Assembly (NCBI GenBank): GCA_003971905.1
Contig: RSEE01000156.1
Span: 44,163 to 108,162, forward strand
Length of the DNA stretch: 64,000 bases
Source: Moniliella sp. 'wahieum'
Taxonomy: Eukaryota; Basidiomycota; Moniliellomycetes; Moniliellales; Moniliellaceae
Direction of reading: 5' to 3'
This document shows positions 46,300 through 61,962 of the stretch, piece by piece. The notes under the pieces were generated by a model. It made no database searches. It was given only the letters and a program-made list of their open reading frames with translations, and had not been told where the DNA came from. Position numbers and translations under genes: made by a program. Position 1 is the stretch's first letter; every line of letters begins with the position of its first letter.

Positions 46300-46920
46300 A
46301 TACCCAACTGGCCAAACGATCTGTGCTCTCGCGTCTACTTGGTACGTGGTCCTTGGTACGTGGTACGTGGTCCTTGGTACGTGGTACGGCTGGCAAGACG
46401 AAAACGGACTACGGGCTTGTACCTGGGTGTACGAGCTCGCTGCGGCCATTGTGCTGCTCAAACGTTTAAACGCTAAACGCTAAACGATAGCGGTAGCGGT
46501 CCAAGTTGACCCCCCACCCCCCTCCGCTGCTCATGTCGTAGTAGGATGATCGAGTTCGATGACATGCCCGGTGATCTCAAGTGACTAGTGAGAAGTGACT
46601 AGTGATGGCTGTCGGACGATTGAGTGTGTGGGCGAGCCGGCGAGGCCGGAGGGAGTGGGAGCACATGTGGATGTACATGTAAGATCCTACACCGTGTCCC
46701 AGTGTTCAGTCCAATTCGGTGCGCTGAGAAACTAGTCTAGAGCCTAGTAGTGTGTTGCACGATTGGGATATTGCTGTTAGAGGGTACTGCTAGGGTTCTC
46801 CTGCGCGGCCCTCAATGGATCGGTGACGCTCGCCTAGCCGAACGGAAGCGTTCCGCTCGCAGGCCGCGCACGCCCTGCTCGCTCCATCTCCCTTCTCTCT
46901 CTCCTTTCTCCTTCCCTTCA
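46300..46920. other. Intergenic with GTACGTGG repeats
   Basis: No gene seen. It has a short array of TTGGTACGTGGT(CC/AC) units (46338-46389), AAACGTTTAAACGCTAAACG motifs (46457-46485) and tandem GTGACTAGTGA(GAA) units (46582-46604). Confidence 0.5.
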
Positions 46921-47073
46921 GACGTTGCTTGAAGACTTGTGGCTCACCACTTTGCCTTCACGCCTTGTCTGAAGGTACGCCTCTGCTTCCTTTCTTGACC
47001 TGTTGCTCCTCACAATGAGACGTTGCTTGAAGACTTGTGGCTCACCACTTTGCCTTCACGCCTTGTCTGAAGG
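46921..47073. repeat. Exact 55 bp direct repeat, copies 43 bp apart
   Basis: Copies at 46921-46975 and 47019-47073 start GACGTTGCTTGAAGACTT and end GCCTTGTCTGAAGG, with no visible mismatch. The first copy is also bounded by inverted 9-mers (CCTTCAGAC at 46915-46923 and GTCTGAAGG at 46967-46975). It lies 300-450 bp upstream of the calcineurin B ATG. Confidence 0.85.
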
Positions 47074-47377
47074 CTGCTTTGCAGCTGATCCATAGGATCG
47101 CGAGTGCTCCCAAGTCGCACTCTAGCAATTGCGTACTCAGACTGAGTGGAGCAGCGGGCCGAGGAGACTACGTTCCACGCACAAATGGTCAACGTGTCAC
47201 CGGTCACCGGTCACTATTCAATGTTCAAATTGCAACGCGCAAACGGGCGGCCGCCACGCACGTAAGCCGTAAGCTAAGCGCCAAGTAGTCTCGCTGCTCC
47301 ACACCGCGGGGGGGGGGGCTGGTCTGGCATCTTGCGTCTTGGCTACCACCCCACTCTTTCTGCGCTTCCACCTCACC

Positions 47378-48502
47378 ATGGGCCAACAAGGTTCCCAGCT
47401 GCTCGACGAGATTGAGCACACGACCAATTGTATGCCCCCCCTCCCCTCTCCTCTCTTGCGCCTGCACTTGACTTGTTACTCGTTGCTCGTTGTTGCGTTG
47501 CTGCTCTCTTGGCTCGGCCCAGTCGCCCTCCCTCTGCTCTGAGACCCGAGACCTGACCTGTGACCTCCCTTGACCACTACTTTGCTACACCTTACCTTGT
47601 ATAGTCTCTGGCCCCGAGATTCGGCGGCTGAAGAACGGTTTTATGAAGCTGGACACGAATGGGTCCGGATCGATTGAGACGGAAGAGTTTCTTCAGATTC
47701 CTACTGTGGCCAATAACCCGCTTGCCCTTCGCCTCATTTCCATCTTTGACGAAAAGTTCGTCCCCCCCCCCCTTGCTCGACTCCCGCCTCCGCTGTCCTT
47801 CCTGCTACTTCTCCAGGTGTGCGAACGCGGACTGACTCTTGTCACCTTTTTCTTCTTCTTCTTCTTCGTCTCCCAGTGACACGGGCACGGTCGACTTTAA
47901 GGAATTTGTCAAGGGTCTCAGTGCGTTCAGCAACAACGGCAGTTCGGACGAGAAGCTGAAGTGTACGTCGAGTTCTGGTGTGATTTCGGGGAGGGTGTGA
48001 TGCATGGTGTATGGTGTTGCCGCGAGTGCTCCCACATACCAAGGGGTACCGATGGAACTAACCACCAACTAAACGTGCGTGTGCCACTTGATCATGATGA
48101 TGATGATGTTGTTGTTGTTGGGGGTGGGGGGTCAGTTGCCTTCAAGGTCTACGACATGGACCGCGATGGATACATCTCCAATGGCGAGCTCTTTCTCGTT
48201 CTCAATGATGGTCGGCAACAACCTCAAGGACCAGCAGCTGCAGCAGATCACCGATAACCATCATGGAGGCCGACAAGGATGGCGATGGCAAGATTGACTT
48301 TGAAGAGTTCAAGGCCATGGTGGCCAACACGGATGTACGTCCCCCCTCCTCCCCCCCTCCCCTTGTTTGTGGCTATGAGGGCTACAAGGGAAGGGCGAGT
48401 TACCCTGTGTGAGGCCAGGTGGACTGACAGTGTGACCCGGTGTGGCTTGTTGCTTGTCGGCTAAAGATCGCCAAGCAACTAACGTTGGAGGACCTATTTT
48501 GA
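47378..48502 (+). CDS. CNB1: Calcineurin regulatory subunit B
   Basis: Ca2+-binding regulatory subunit of the calcineurin phosphatase. The ATG at 47378 gives [17 protein letters not shown]; Gly2 with Ser6 fits N-myristoylation. Four introns are placed by splice consensus and frame: 47430-47604, 47756-47876 (GTTCGT donor), 47963-48135 and 48335-48466. Four EF-hands: [43 protein letters not shown] and [14 protein letters not shown]. The second and fourth are completed across introns or a frame break. The last exon encodes [11 protein letters not shown], stop 48500-48502. Only one or two base errors (around 48205-48265) disturb the frame, so this is one of the best preserved genes in the window. 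Length of about 175 residues is as expected. Confidence 0.95.
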
Positions 48503-49290
48503 TCCATGGATCCCACTCCATTCCGTTCCGTTCCATTCATTCGATCCCGACTCGGTGGACGGGGTGTCGTGCTCACGCGCCTATGCGTACGGGTGCATGT
48601 GGGTATGCCCCCCCGGGATGTGCGTGGACTAGTGGCGCCAAGCTTCAAGCTCAAGCTCAAGCTTCAAGAGCGCGCCGGTGCCTGGTGTGGCCCATCCGGC
48701 GGCAACATTGTACTACTTACCATCCCGTGTTCTGGTGTGGCGTAGTGTCAGGTGTCTGGTGTCAGGCCTCAGATAGGAGGTCGGAGGGCTCTGTGGATTG
48801 GAGTGGCTAGCCTAGGCCAGCTCGACTTGATCATTCTGCGTTGGCGCGGTACGCGGGATCCCGAGCATCCCAGGGCATCCCTCCTGGGACAGCGTGGCAG
48901 TGACGAATGGCTGGGTGGATGGATGCGTGAGTTGTACGCGGCGGAATGTGTTGGCGGAATGGGTGGGCCCGGATGGTCGATGGTCCAATCTACCGGCAGC
49001 ACAGCACAGCAATGCTCAATGCTCCCCCCGCCCCGCACGGCGCCACTCAACGTGGCACCCCTGGGCGGAACCAGGGGCGGAACCAGAGGGACTGGCGCTG
49101 TGCGGCGTGTATCCCAGCGCGCGGGGACACACACACTGCCCCTGTGCGGGCGCAGCTGGTCGATTTTTTTTTTTTTTCTTCAGCTCCCGCCTTGGTTGGG
49201 AAGGGCAGCTGAGGTATATAAACCTTGCATCTGTCGGACCGGGTGCGGGGGCTTTCTTTCTCTACCACCAGGTTCACTCTATCGTTCACC
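48503..49290. promoter_or_regulatory. TEF1 upstream region with TATA box and T tract
   Basis: Between CNB1 and TEF1. It includes AAGCTTCAAGCTCAAGCTCA-type repeats (48639-48668), a 13-nt T run (49165-49177), and TATATAAA at 49215-49222, 69 bp before the TEF1 ATG. A strong poly(dT)-TATA promoter suits the very high expression of elongation factor 1-alpha. Confidence 0.6.
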
Positions 49291-50750
49291 ATGGGTAAGG
49301 AAAAGGTGAGTCTGGCGTCTAACTTCGCCCCCTTTGTCTTGACATGCAAGTGGTCGCCTCGTGCTAACTTCCCTCGTCTTGTCTCCAGCTTCACGTTAAC
49401 GTCGTCGTCATTGGCCACGTCGACTCGGGCAAGTCGACCACGACCGGCCACTTGATCTACAAGTGCGGTGGTATCGACAAGCGTACCATTGAGAAGTTCG
49501 AGAAGGAGGCTGCTGAGCTCGGCAAGGTTCGTTCAAGTACGCCTGGGTGCTCGACAAGCTCAAGGCCGAGCGTGAGCGTGGTATTACCATCGACATTGCC
49601 CTGTGGAAGTTCGAGACGCCCATACCAGGTCACTGTCATTGACGCCCCCGGCCACCGTGACTTCATCAAGAACATGATCACGGGCACCTCGCAGGCCGAC
49701 TGCGCCATTCTCATCATTGCCGCCGGCACTGGTGAGTTCGAGGCTGGTATCTCCAAGGACGGCCAGACCCGTGAGCACGCCCTGCTCGCCTTCACCCTTG
49801 GTGTGCGCCAGCTCATTGTTGCCGTCAACAAGATGGACGCTACCAAGTACTCGGAGGACCGCTTCAACGAGATTATCAAGGAGACCTCGACCTTCATCAA
49901 GAAGGTCGGCTTCAACCCCAAGTCGGTTCCCTTTGTCCCCATCTCGGGCTGGAACGGCGACAACATGATCGAGGCCACCACCAACATGCCCTGGTACAAG
50001 GGTTGGGAGAAGGAGACCAAGGCTGGCAAGGCTACGGGCAAGACGCTCCTTGATGCCATTGACGCTATTGACCCCCCTCGCCCCCCCCTCGCTCAAGCCC
50101 CTGCGTCTCCCCCTGCAGGACGTGTACAAGATTGGTGGTATTGGCACTGTCCCTGTCGGCCGTGTCGAGACCGGTGTGATCAAGCCCGGTATGGTCGTTA
50201 CCTTTGCTCCTGCTAACGTGACTACTGAAGTCAAGTCGGTCGAGATGCACCACGAGTCGCTCCCCGAGGGCTCCCCGGTGACAACGTTGGTTTCAACGTT
50301 AAGAACGTCTCGGTCAAGGACATTCGTCGTGGTAACGTTGCTGGTGACTCGAAGAACGACCCCCCTATGGAGGCTGCCTCGTTCACGCCCAGGTCATCAT
50401 CATGAACCACCCTGGCCAGATCTCGAACGGCTACTCGCCCGTTCTTGACTGCCACACGGCCCACATTGCTTGCAAGTTCGACTCGATTCTTCCAAGATGG
50501 ACCGTCGGTCGGTAAGACCATTGAGGAGACGCCCAAGTTTATCAAGTCGGGTGACGCTGCCATGGTCAAGATGATCCCCACCAAGCCCATGTGCGTCGAG
50601 GCCTTCAACGAGTACCCCCCGCTCGGCCGTTTCGCTGTCCGTGACATGCGCCAGACCGTCGCCGTCGGTGTGATCAAGTCGGTTGAGAAGACCTCGGGCA
50701 AGGGTGGCAAGACCACCAAGGCCGCTGAGAAGGCCGGCAAGAAGAAGTAA
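49291..50750 (+). CDS. TEF1: Translation elongation factor 1-alpha
   Basis: GTPase that delivers aminoacyl-tRNA to the ribosome. MGKEK is followed by an intron (49306-49388, GTGAGT ... TCCAG) and [20 protein letters not shown] (G1 P-loop). Further motifs: [15 protein letters not shown] (switch I), [15 protein letters not shown] (DxxG), [20 protein letters not shown] (NKMD), the domain 2 start [73 protein letters not shown], and the Lys-rich end [17 protein letters not shown]. Restoring the universal sequence needs single or double base corrections near 49530, 49622, 50085, 50275, 50390, 50490 and 50512. Because TEF1 is essential and near-invariant, these are almost certainly base-calling indels. 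Confidence 0.97.
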
Positions 50751-51758
50751 AGTAAGCGTCTGGTCCCGCTAGGCTTTCTTGAGCTCCTCGTCCGTTGTCC
50801 GTCGTAGCGAGGAGCTCGAATAAAAAAACCCACATTTTCCCCCTTTTCGCCTCGCCCGAGAGCAAGCCTCGGAGTGTGCTTGTACCCCCCTCCCTTATTG
50901 CATCTTTCATGCTGCATTCGTCCTGCCGGGATCACGTATCTTGTGTAGTCGTTCTTCCGACACTAGGTCATCATGCTCCGCCTGGCAACGCTGCCAATAC
51001 GCGATGCCGAATGTCCATTTAGGTAGCTACGATACGAAGCAAATATACACATGTGGGTAAGTGGGCAAGTGGCCCGAAGGACACGTTTTTATCGGTTGGT
51101 CCTGCGGAGCTCGTGGGGATGGTTTGTAGGTGCTTGGTAGCTCGTCCAGCGCCGCGCGCTTGCGCATCGACCCCCACCTACCCGCCCTCGTCCGCGTACG
51201 CGTCGGGCGCCACCGACGGAGACTTGGCTGACTGTGTGCTCTGGCCGAGCGCACTGTATATTAGTTTTCGCCTGCTTTGCCTCGACGTTCAAGTTGAAGT
51301 TGAAGTTGAAGTTCAAGATGCAGTTGCAGTTGAGAGGCGCAGGGGCGGAATGTTGGCTGGTGGAGCCCACATACTGTTCCGCCCGGCTACCGGCGGAGAT
51401 TTCCACTGTGCGCGAGAGTTTTTTGCTGGGTTAGGTCCGTGCACGCTCGCCCCCCTCGATCGCCACTGGCGCTGTGCCCCGCCGCCCCCCCCCCCGGTTC
51501 GGTGCATGAAACACGGCAAGACTGGCCACTAGGCCACTAGCACCCACCACTAGTGGTAGTGACGCGTGACGGTCCTCGGTATTCATGTTGAGTGTTGTTG
51601 AGTGCTGGCGAGTATTGAGTACCGAGTTCAGTGCCCAGTCCCATGCGCAAAAATTGACGTCATCTCTTCGCCTAACCTCATGCTCATGACTGGCTCAATT
51701 CAGCTTCATTTCTTCCCCACCTCCTCTCCCTTTCTTCCTGCCCCCCACCCCCCCTACC
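50751..51758. other. TEF1 3' region and promoter of the M13 peptidase gene
   Basis: No gene seen. Near the TEF1 stop is an inverted repeat (TTGAGCTCCTCGTCC ... GAGGAGCTCGAA, 50777-50819) followed by AATAAAAAA (50819-50827), a likely 3' processing element. Downstream is a GTTGAAGTTGAAGTTGAAGT array (51294-51311) and ACTAGTG/GACGCGTGACG motifs (51535-51572). Confidence 0.5.
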
Positions 51759-54327
51759 ATGGCCGACGAGGAGCGTGACCCGCTGCTCCCCATCCACGGC
51801 GACCGCGACGCCCCCCCCGCGTCTCTTGGGCGCGGATCAAGCGCGCCACAGCCGCCACCTTTGCCCCCCTCGCCAACCCAGAGCAGCTGCGCCCGCTTGA
51901 AAAGTTCCTTCTCATCCTCGCTCTCGGCCTCTTCCTCTTGTCGTCCGTTTTCATTGGTCTCTTTGCCGGCGTGTCCAACCGTCTCCACCACCCTGATCCG
52001 CCCTCGCCACCGTCCCCTTCCCCTTCGCCCGGCCCGCCCGCCCCAGCACCGCCTTCTCCGCCCGAAGACCCGTGGCAGCCGCACCCGCCCCCGCCGCCTG
52101 TCGAGCGTGTGTGCACGACTCCGGCGTGTGTCTTGGCCGCGAGCGACTTGTTCCGGGGCATGAACCAGTCGGTCAACCCATGCGATGACTTTTACCAGTT
52201 TTCCGCTGGCGGATGGCTTGCCACCCATGCCATCCCGGACGATGCCGGCTTGTTTGGCGCAGGCCAGTTTGTCGCGGCTCACAATGCCGAGGTGGTACGT
52301 AAGATCTTGGAAGACGCCCCGGCCTCGGTCCCGTCCAAGCCCACCTGGGACGATCAGGCACTGGTCAAGCTCCGCACGTACTACGACGCGTGCATGGACA
52401 CGGCCACCCAGGACACCAAGGGCGATGCACCCCTTTTGGACGTCGTGGCCAATGTCACTTCCCGCTTCGCCAAGGGCAACGGTAAGGGCACGAAGGATAA
52501 GAAGGATAAGGGACTACGCTCGTCGGTGGACCAGCTTGCTATGGTTGATGGAGCGGCGGGCAAGCCCGTTGAGCACCCCCCCTGGGCGATCCGGGTGTTC
52601 TTCCCCCTGCTCCGGGCGGACCGCAGTCGCGTCAAGCCCGTCTGACCCGGACCTTGGCGTGGCTTCATTCGCGCGGCGTGCCTGCGCTGTTTGAGTGGAC
52701 GGTGGATGGGGACTCGGGGTACAACCCGCAGCTGGGCACTCCGACCTTGACTGCCTCGGGCCTCGGCTTGCCCGATCCGAGTTACTATGACGACGAAGAA
52801 GACCGCACGTTTTACCTCGATGTGATCCGGGATACGTTTGAGGTGTTGGCGTACGCCGGACCGAACAAGTTGGCCAAATCGGTGGTAGGGTTCGAACAGG
52901 ACTTGGCTGCCTTGTCGGACGAGGCGGGCGAGGTGGACCCCATTGCGCGCTCTACAACCCCGTCAACTTGTCTACGTTCTCGGCCCAGGTCAAATCCATT
53001 GAATGGACCGCGTACTTTAGTGCGCTCACCACCACCGCCCTCCTCGGGTCGTCATCCTCACCGATCCCAAGTGGCCGCACAAACTGGACGACTTGTTGTC
53101 GCGCACGTCGGACGAGGTGGTGGAGGCGTACCTGGTGTGGTCGACGGTACGTACGCTGGCGCTCCAGCTAGGCCCGCATGCCCCGTTGCGGGTCGTGTAC
53201 GATCGTCTGGACCGTCGTCTGAAGGGGGTCGAGCCCGATGCACGGGAAGATCGGGCGACGACGTGCGTGGCGCAGGTGAATGACGCGCTGGGCTTCTTGG
53301 CTGGGCGGTACTTTGTCCAGCAAGCCTTTAGTCCCCAAGGACGCAAGAAGGCCGAGGACATTATTGCGTCGATTATTGTCGCGTTTAAAAAGCGTCTGCC
53401 TGCGCTCGACTGGCTCGACCCGCACACGCGCAAGCTCGCCGAAGAAAAGGCGGATGCCGTGCGGATCAAGGTGGGCTACCCAGACAAGTACCCCAACACG
53501 GACGATGCACAGGCGCTGGTTGGATTCTATGCCGACCTGCTTGTTTCGCCCGACGACTTTTTCGGCAATGCACTGCGTTCGGCCACGCGCTTGCAGCTGC
53601 GCCAGTGGCTGTACAATGACCGTGCGCTCAACCCCAACCGGTGGGACATGTTCCCAGCCGAGGTCAATGCGTACTACAACCCGACAGGCAACGAAATTGT
53701 GTTCCCGGCGGGGCTGCTGCAGCCGCCGTACTTTGATGCCAGCTGGCCCGACTACATGAACTATGGCGCCTTTGGCCAGACCGCCGGCCACGAGCTGTCG
53801 CACGCGTTTGACCCGCAGGGACGCCTGTACGACAAGGACGGCTACCTGCGCGACTGGTGGACCAACTCGACTGCGGCCGAGTTTAACCGGCGGAAACAGT
53901 GCATTCTGGACCAGTACAGCAACTACACGGTGGACGATGGCAAGGGCCATCGGCTGCCGCTGCATGCGACCGCGTCGATTGGGGAAGACGTGGCGGACGG
54001 CGGCGGGCTGGAACAGGCGTTCCGTGCGTGGAACGCGTCGTTTAGTGCCAACACGCCGGCGTCGCGCGCAGCCAACGTGCGTCTGCCAGGCCTGGGAGCG
54101 TACACGCGCGAACAGCTCTTCTTCCTCGTTCACGGCGTGGCGCGTGGGCACGCAACATCCGCGCCTCGGAGCAGGTCAAGCGGCTGCGCACCGACGAGCA
54201 CTCGCCCACCATGTACCGCGTCGTGGGGTCTGTGTCCAACTCGGACGCATTTGCGCGTGCGTTTGGATGCTCCCCGGGGCAGGACAAGATGGCGCGCTCG
54301 CCCGAGGAGCGCTGTGCGATCTGGTAG
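51759..54327 (+). CDS. M13-family (neprilysin/ECE-like) zinc metallopeptidase, type II membrane
   Basis: Membrane-anchored extracellular or luminal zinc peptidase. MADEERDPLLPIHGDRDAPP forms a short cytoplasmic tail. After a frame shift, LEKFLLILALGLFLLSSVFI is a signal-anchor helix, followed by a Pro/Ser-rich stalk. The M13 N-domain begins CTTPACVLAASDLFRGMNQS, then NPCDDFYQFSAGGWLATHAI. The catalytic domain carries NPTGNEIVFPAGLLQPPYFD, QTAGHELSHAFDPQGRLYDK (HExxH zinc site), DWWTNSTAAEF and SIGEDVADGGGLEQAFRAWN. In that last stretch GExxAD provides the third zinc ligand (Glu), with Asp replacing the commoner Asn and Val replacing Ile. The C-terminus ends ERCAIW, the family's terminal CxxW. 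Frame breaks lie near 51860, 52645, 52945, 53045 and 54140. Length of about 850 residues is normal for the family. Confidence 0.9.
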
Positions 54328-54946
54328 CGCCCAGCGTCTGCCTGCACGGAGCAATGAATGCTGAATGCCATGCATGCATCCATCCGATCGATCGCGCGCT
54401 GCACGGAGGCCTGCAGGACTCCGTCAGTAACTAGTAACTAGTAATCATAGCACAGGTAGCAGAGCAGCAACCCTAGCATGCATGCGTGGGGCAGGGCAGT
54501 GCAGGAGGACTAACCTAACCCAACCCTAGTGTGGGGGCGGCGCGTGGCGAAAAGCGGCGCCAGGCGGGGGGCTGGATGCGCATGGCTGGAGCAGTCACTC
54601 GTCCGCGTCAGTCGTCACTCGTCGCTCGCCACTCGTCACTCGTCACTGGTCACGCTCGCCGCAGCCGTGCATTGCATACCCAGCATAACCCAGCAAGCAT
54701 CGCCCGCACCAGCAGCACCCGCAACGGCCTGGCCAGCACAGCATCCCCCCCGCCCTGCCCGCCGTGCTGCTCGCCGTGCTGCTCGCCGTGCTGCCCCCCG
54801 CCAGCCCGCCCTGGCCCCCTGGCTCCTTGGCCCATGCCCACCGCCCTGGCCAGCCCCCCCGCCATGCCCAGCCCCCCCGCTGCCCCCCGCGCGCGCCGTG
54901 CGCGAAACCCACACCCTCCCTCCACACCCATCCCTCCGGCCGCCGC
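54328..54946. other. Intergenic with micro-repeats
   Basis: Contains GTAACTAGTAACTAGTAATC (54425-54444), an array of CACTCGTCACTCGTC units (54600-54650), and a CTGCTCGCCGTG repeat (54763-54795). The last is composition-biased and open in several frames, but shows no protein family. It is a probable promoter/leader of the kinase gene. Confidence 0.45.
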
Positions 54947-59539
<4,593 letters not shown>

Positions 59540-59550
59540 GATCTTACTTT

Positions 59551-59660
59551 GTTCCCCCTTGTTCTCCCTTGTTCCCCCTTGTTCCCCCTTGTTCTCCCTT
59601 GTTCCCCCTTGTTCTCCCTTGTTCCCCCTTGTTCCCCCTTGTTTTCCCTTGTTCTCCCTC
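59551..59660. repeat. 10 bp minisatellite GTTCYCCCTT, 11 copies
   Basis: GTTCCCCCTT and GTTCTCCCTT alternate in eleven contiguous decamers (one GTTTTCCCTT). The array starts 11 bp after the kinase stop codon, so it lies in its 3' UTR. It is strongly strand-asymmetric (no A, few G on the plus strand). Confidence 0.92.
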
Positions 59661-59871
59661 GTTCTTCGTCAAGGCGGCACCCACATGTTGCTGGCCGCGT
59701 GTGAACCGGTTCCTTTTTTTTCCTATATCCTGCCCGCGCTTACTTCGTTGTGCCTTTGATATGAGACATGGATGACCTTCGCTGCATTACTAGTTGCGAT
59801 TCTTCCTGTAGAGTCCTCCCTCCCCTCGGCCCCACATTCCAACCAGCCCCCGAAACAACGAAAAGGTAAAG

Positions 59872-61161
59872 CTACAACGTCGGCGTCCACTTGCACCCGG
59901 CCTCGCGGGCCAGTTGGGCCTCGAGGGCAACAGCCTCCTTGAGTGCAGTGCCGAGGTAGACCTTCTTCTCCTCTGTCACAGGCTGGAGAGGCTGACGCGG
60001 TGCACCCAAGTCGACCCCCCACACGTGGCTGGTCGCCCCTTGGTCCCTGGGATACCTGTTTTGGCACAGGCCAATCGGCCTCGGCGACGAGCGCTTGCAG
60101 GTGCTGGGCTTCGGCAAGCGCACTGCGGTCCCCAACCGCAGCTTGGGCGGATAACGTGCACAGTTTCGCAAGTGTGTGGGTAAGACGTTGCCCGTGCCGG
60201 CGATCACTCCGTCCATCCTACCACGTAGCCGGGGAGAACAATGTCGGCAAACCCGGGCCAGACGTGGAATGGCGTACCGCGTTTCTGAAGCGCCGTCACA
60301 ACTCGTTGTCCTTTGCCCACTTGGCCACAGGTAAGCTGCGTAATGCGTAAATGCGTAATGCGTAACGGCACAGCGCACCAAAACAACGAACGTGGATCAG
60401 ATCGGATCAGTCAGTCAGTCAATCAGTAGGTAATCCCAGGTCTTCGCTTCATCCTTCGTCCCTAGTCGGCCACTAGCTCGCAGCACCCGGGCACCAGTCG
60501 GCACCTGATTTCCAGGTCTCCAGCCCCCCGTACCTAAAAAGGGAGGCAGGTAAACGGCAGTAGGTAGGGACAAACGTTTCCTAGGAACAAGATAAGCACG
60601 TACCTTGGCGCCGAGAATGTTAGGATGATGAGCAATCTCAATCAACACGTCGCTGTTCAAGTCGATTCCTGCTGATGCACCGGGAAAGTTGTAGACGAGC
60701 ACGGGCAGTGGAGAATAATCTGCCACAGCCTGTGGTACGCCACCAACGCCTGTGGATCCTGCACCATCGCACTGGCAAAATGCGGTGGTGTCAAGACCAG
60801 TACCGCATCGGCCCCGTCTGTCGCTGCATCGTGGCACAACAAACTGGTTTCCTGTAACGACCCACCACCTGTGCCCACCACAATCGGGACTGAGCTGCCT
60901 ACGCTCGCTCGCCGCACCGTTTGCGTAATCAACGACCGCTCCGCTCGACTTAGGTGCGCAGCTTCCCCGTTTGTGCCCTGCAGCACAAGCCCGCACCCGG
61001 CTTGCGCAATCCGCGTGACCAGCTGTTTGAGCGCAGCAATGTCCACTTGCGCCTCGGCGTCAAAGGGCGTCAGGATGGGCACGTAGGCGCCCCCGGGATG
61101 GGGTGCTGGTGTGCTTAGCGTGCTGGGTGCTTGGCGTGCTGGGTTCCTGGGAGGTTGACAT
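59872..61161 (-). CDS. Dihydrodipicolinate synthase-family aldolase (LGA1/HOGA-like)
   Basis: Class I (Schiff base) aldolase of the DapA superfamily. In fungi this group acts on 2-keto-3-deoxy sugar acids or 4-hydroxy-2-oxoglutarate rather than in lysine synthesis. The ATG at 61161 gives MSTSQEPSTPSTQHAKHTST; strand GAYVPILTPFDAEAQVDIAA and the loop GLVLQGTNGEAAHLS(R) (GTNGE, family GTTGE) follow. Then ITQTVRRASVGSSVPIVVGT, the catalytic-Tyr strand VLVYNFPGASAGIDLNSDVL, and PNILGAK, whose Lys is the predicted Schiff-base residue. It is the last codon before an intron (60336-60603, GTACGT ... GCAG). The next exon begins LTCGQVGKGQRVVTAL, then HVWPGFADIVLPGYVVGWTE, and ends REAGCKWTPTL. Frame breaks occur near 60690 and 60100-60000. 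The substrate is not determinable. Confidence 0.88.
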
Positions 61162-61962
61162 GGGGTGTGACATGTGATGGCAGACGGATAGGCGATTGGC
61201 CCAGCCACTCTCCCCGCCTCTTCCTTTTATCGGATCGGCTGCTTAGTAGACTTGTGCTTCCCCCGATGCCCGTGCGCAGAGCAGCTATGCGGACGCGTGA
61301 CGGCGGATCGGAAACCGATGACCGGAGTGGGCCCAGCCCAGTCGGCATCATTAATCAGTTAATCAGCCCAAGGGTTATTAATTGCCCCACCTCCACTTGG
61401 CCCAACTGGGTGCATAAAAGCAACCCAGCGGCGGCACACAAAACAAAACAGTGGAAATGAAATGTTGCATCTGCCTTCCACGTGTGCCGCATGCAACAGG
61501 CGCGCAAGCCAAGCAAGGAGGCTTGGTTCAAATTGATTGACATCGAATATCGACGCCTGGCTTTATCAGCCGCTGTCACATGTCCATCTCACCGCCAGCC
61601 ACCCAAGCGCCAACCCACACAATCTGGGGCCAACCGGCCGTTGGTTGCCACAGAGCGATGCAGATGCCCCACCGCCTCCCCCTCTGCTCATGGTGTACCA
61701 GCCCACACCACACGTAACCAGGCTGGCCGTCTCAGTGTGTACCACCTAATGTTGGATAGCTGCCTCCTTTCCATCTCTATCTCCAGTCTTTTGCCCGAGG
61801 TGAGCAGATAAGAACAGGGAGGCATCGTACATCTGGGCCAGACAATTCGGTAGCAAGCATAGACACACACACACCCGTTCCCCTTTCCCCGTTCCCCTTT
61901 CCCCCTTCCCCTCCCTCCACGCGTCGATACCGGTACCCGCTAACGAACCTGGAGAAGACGCC
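61162..61962. other. Intergenic, aldolase to UBC13
   Basis: No coding sequence recognised. It contains a short AATCAGTTAATCAGCC repeat (61352-61368) and a CCCCTTTCCCCGTTCCCCTT tract (61878-61912) just 3' of UBC13. Confidence 0.45.

Noticed and set aside
49291-50750. TEF1 as a pseudogene because of frame breaks
   Set aside because: All conserved motifs and the promoter are intact; breaks are small indels shared in style with every other gene here, so sequencing error explains them better.
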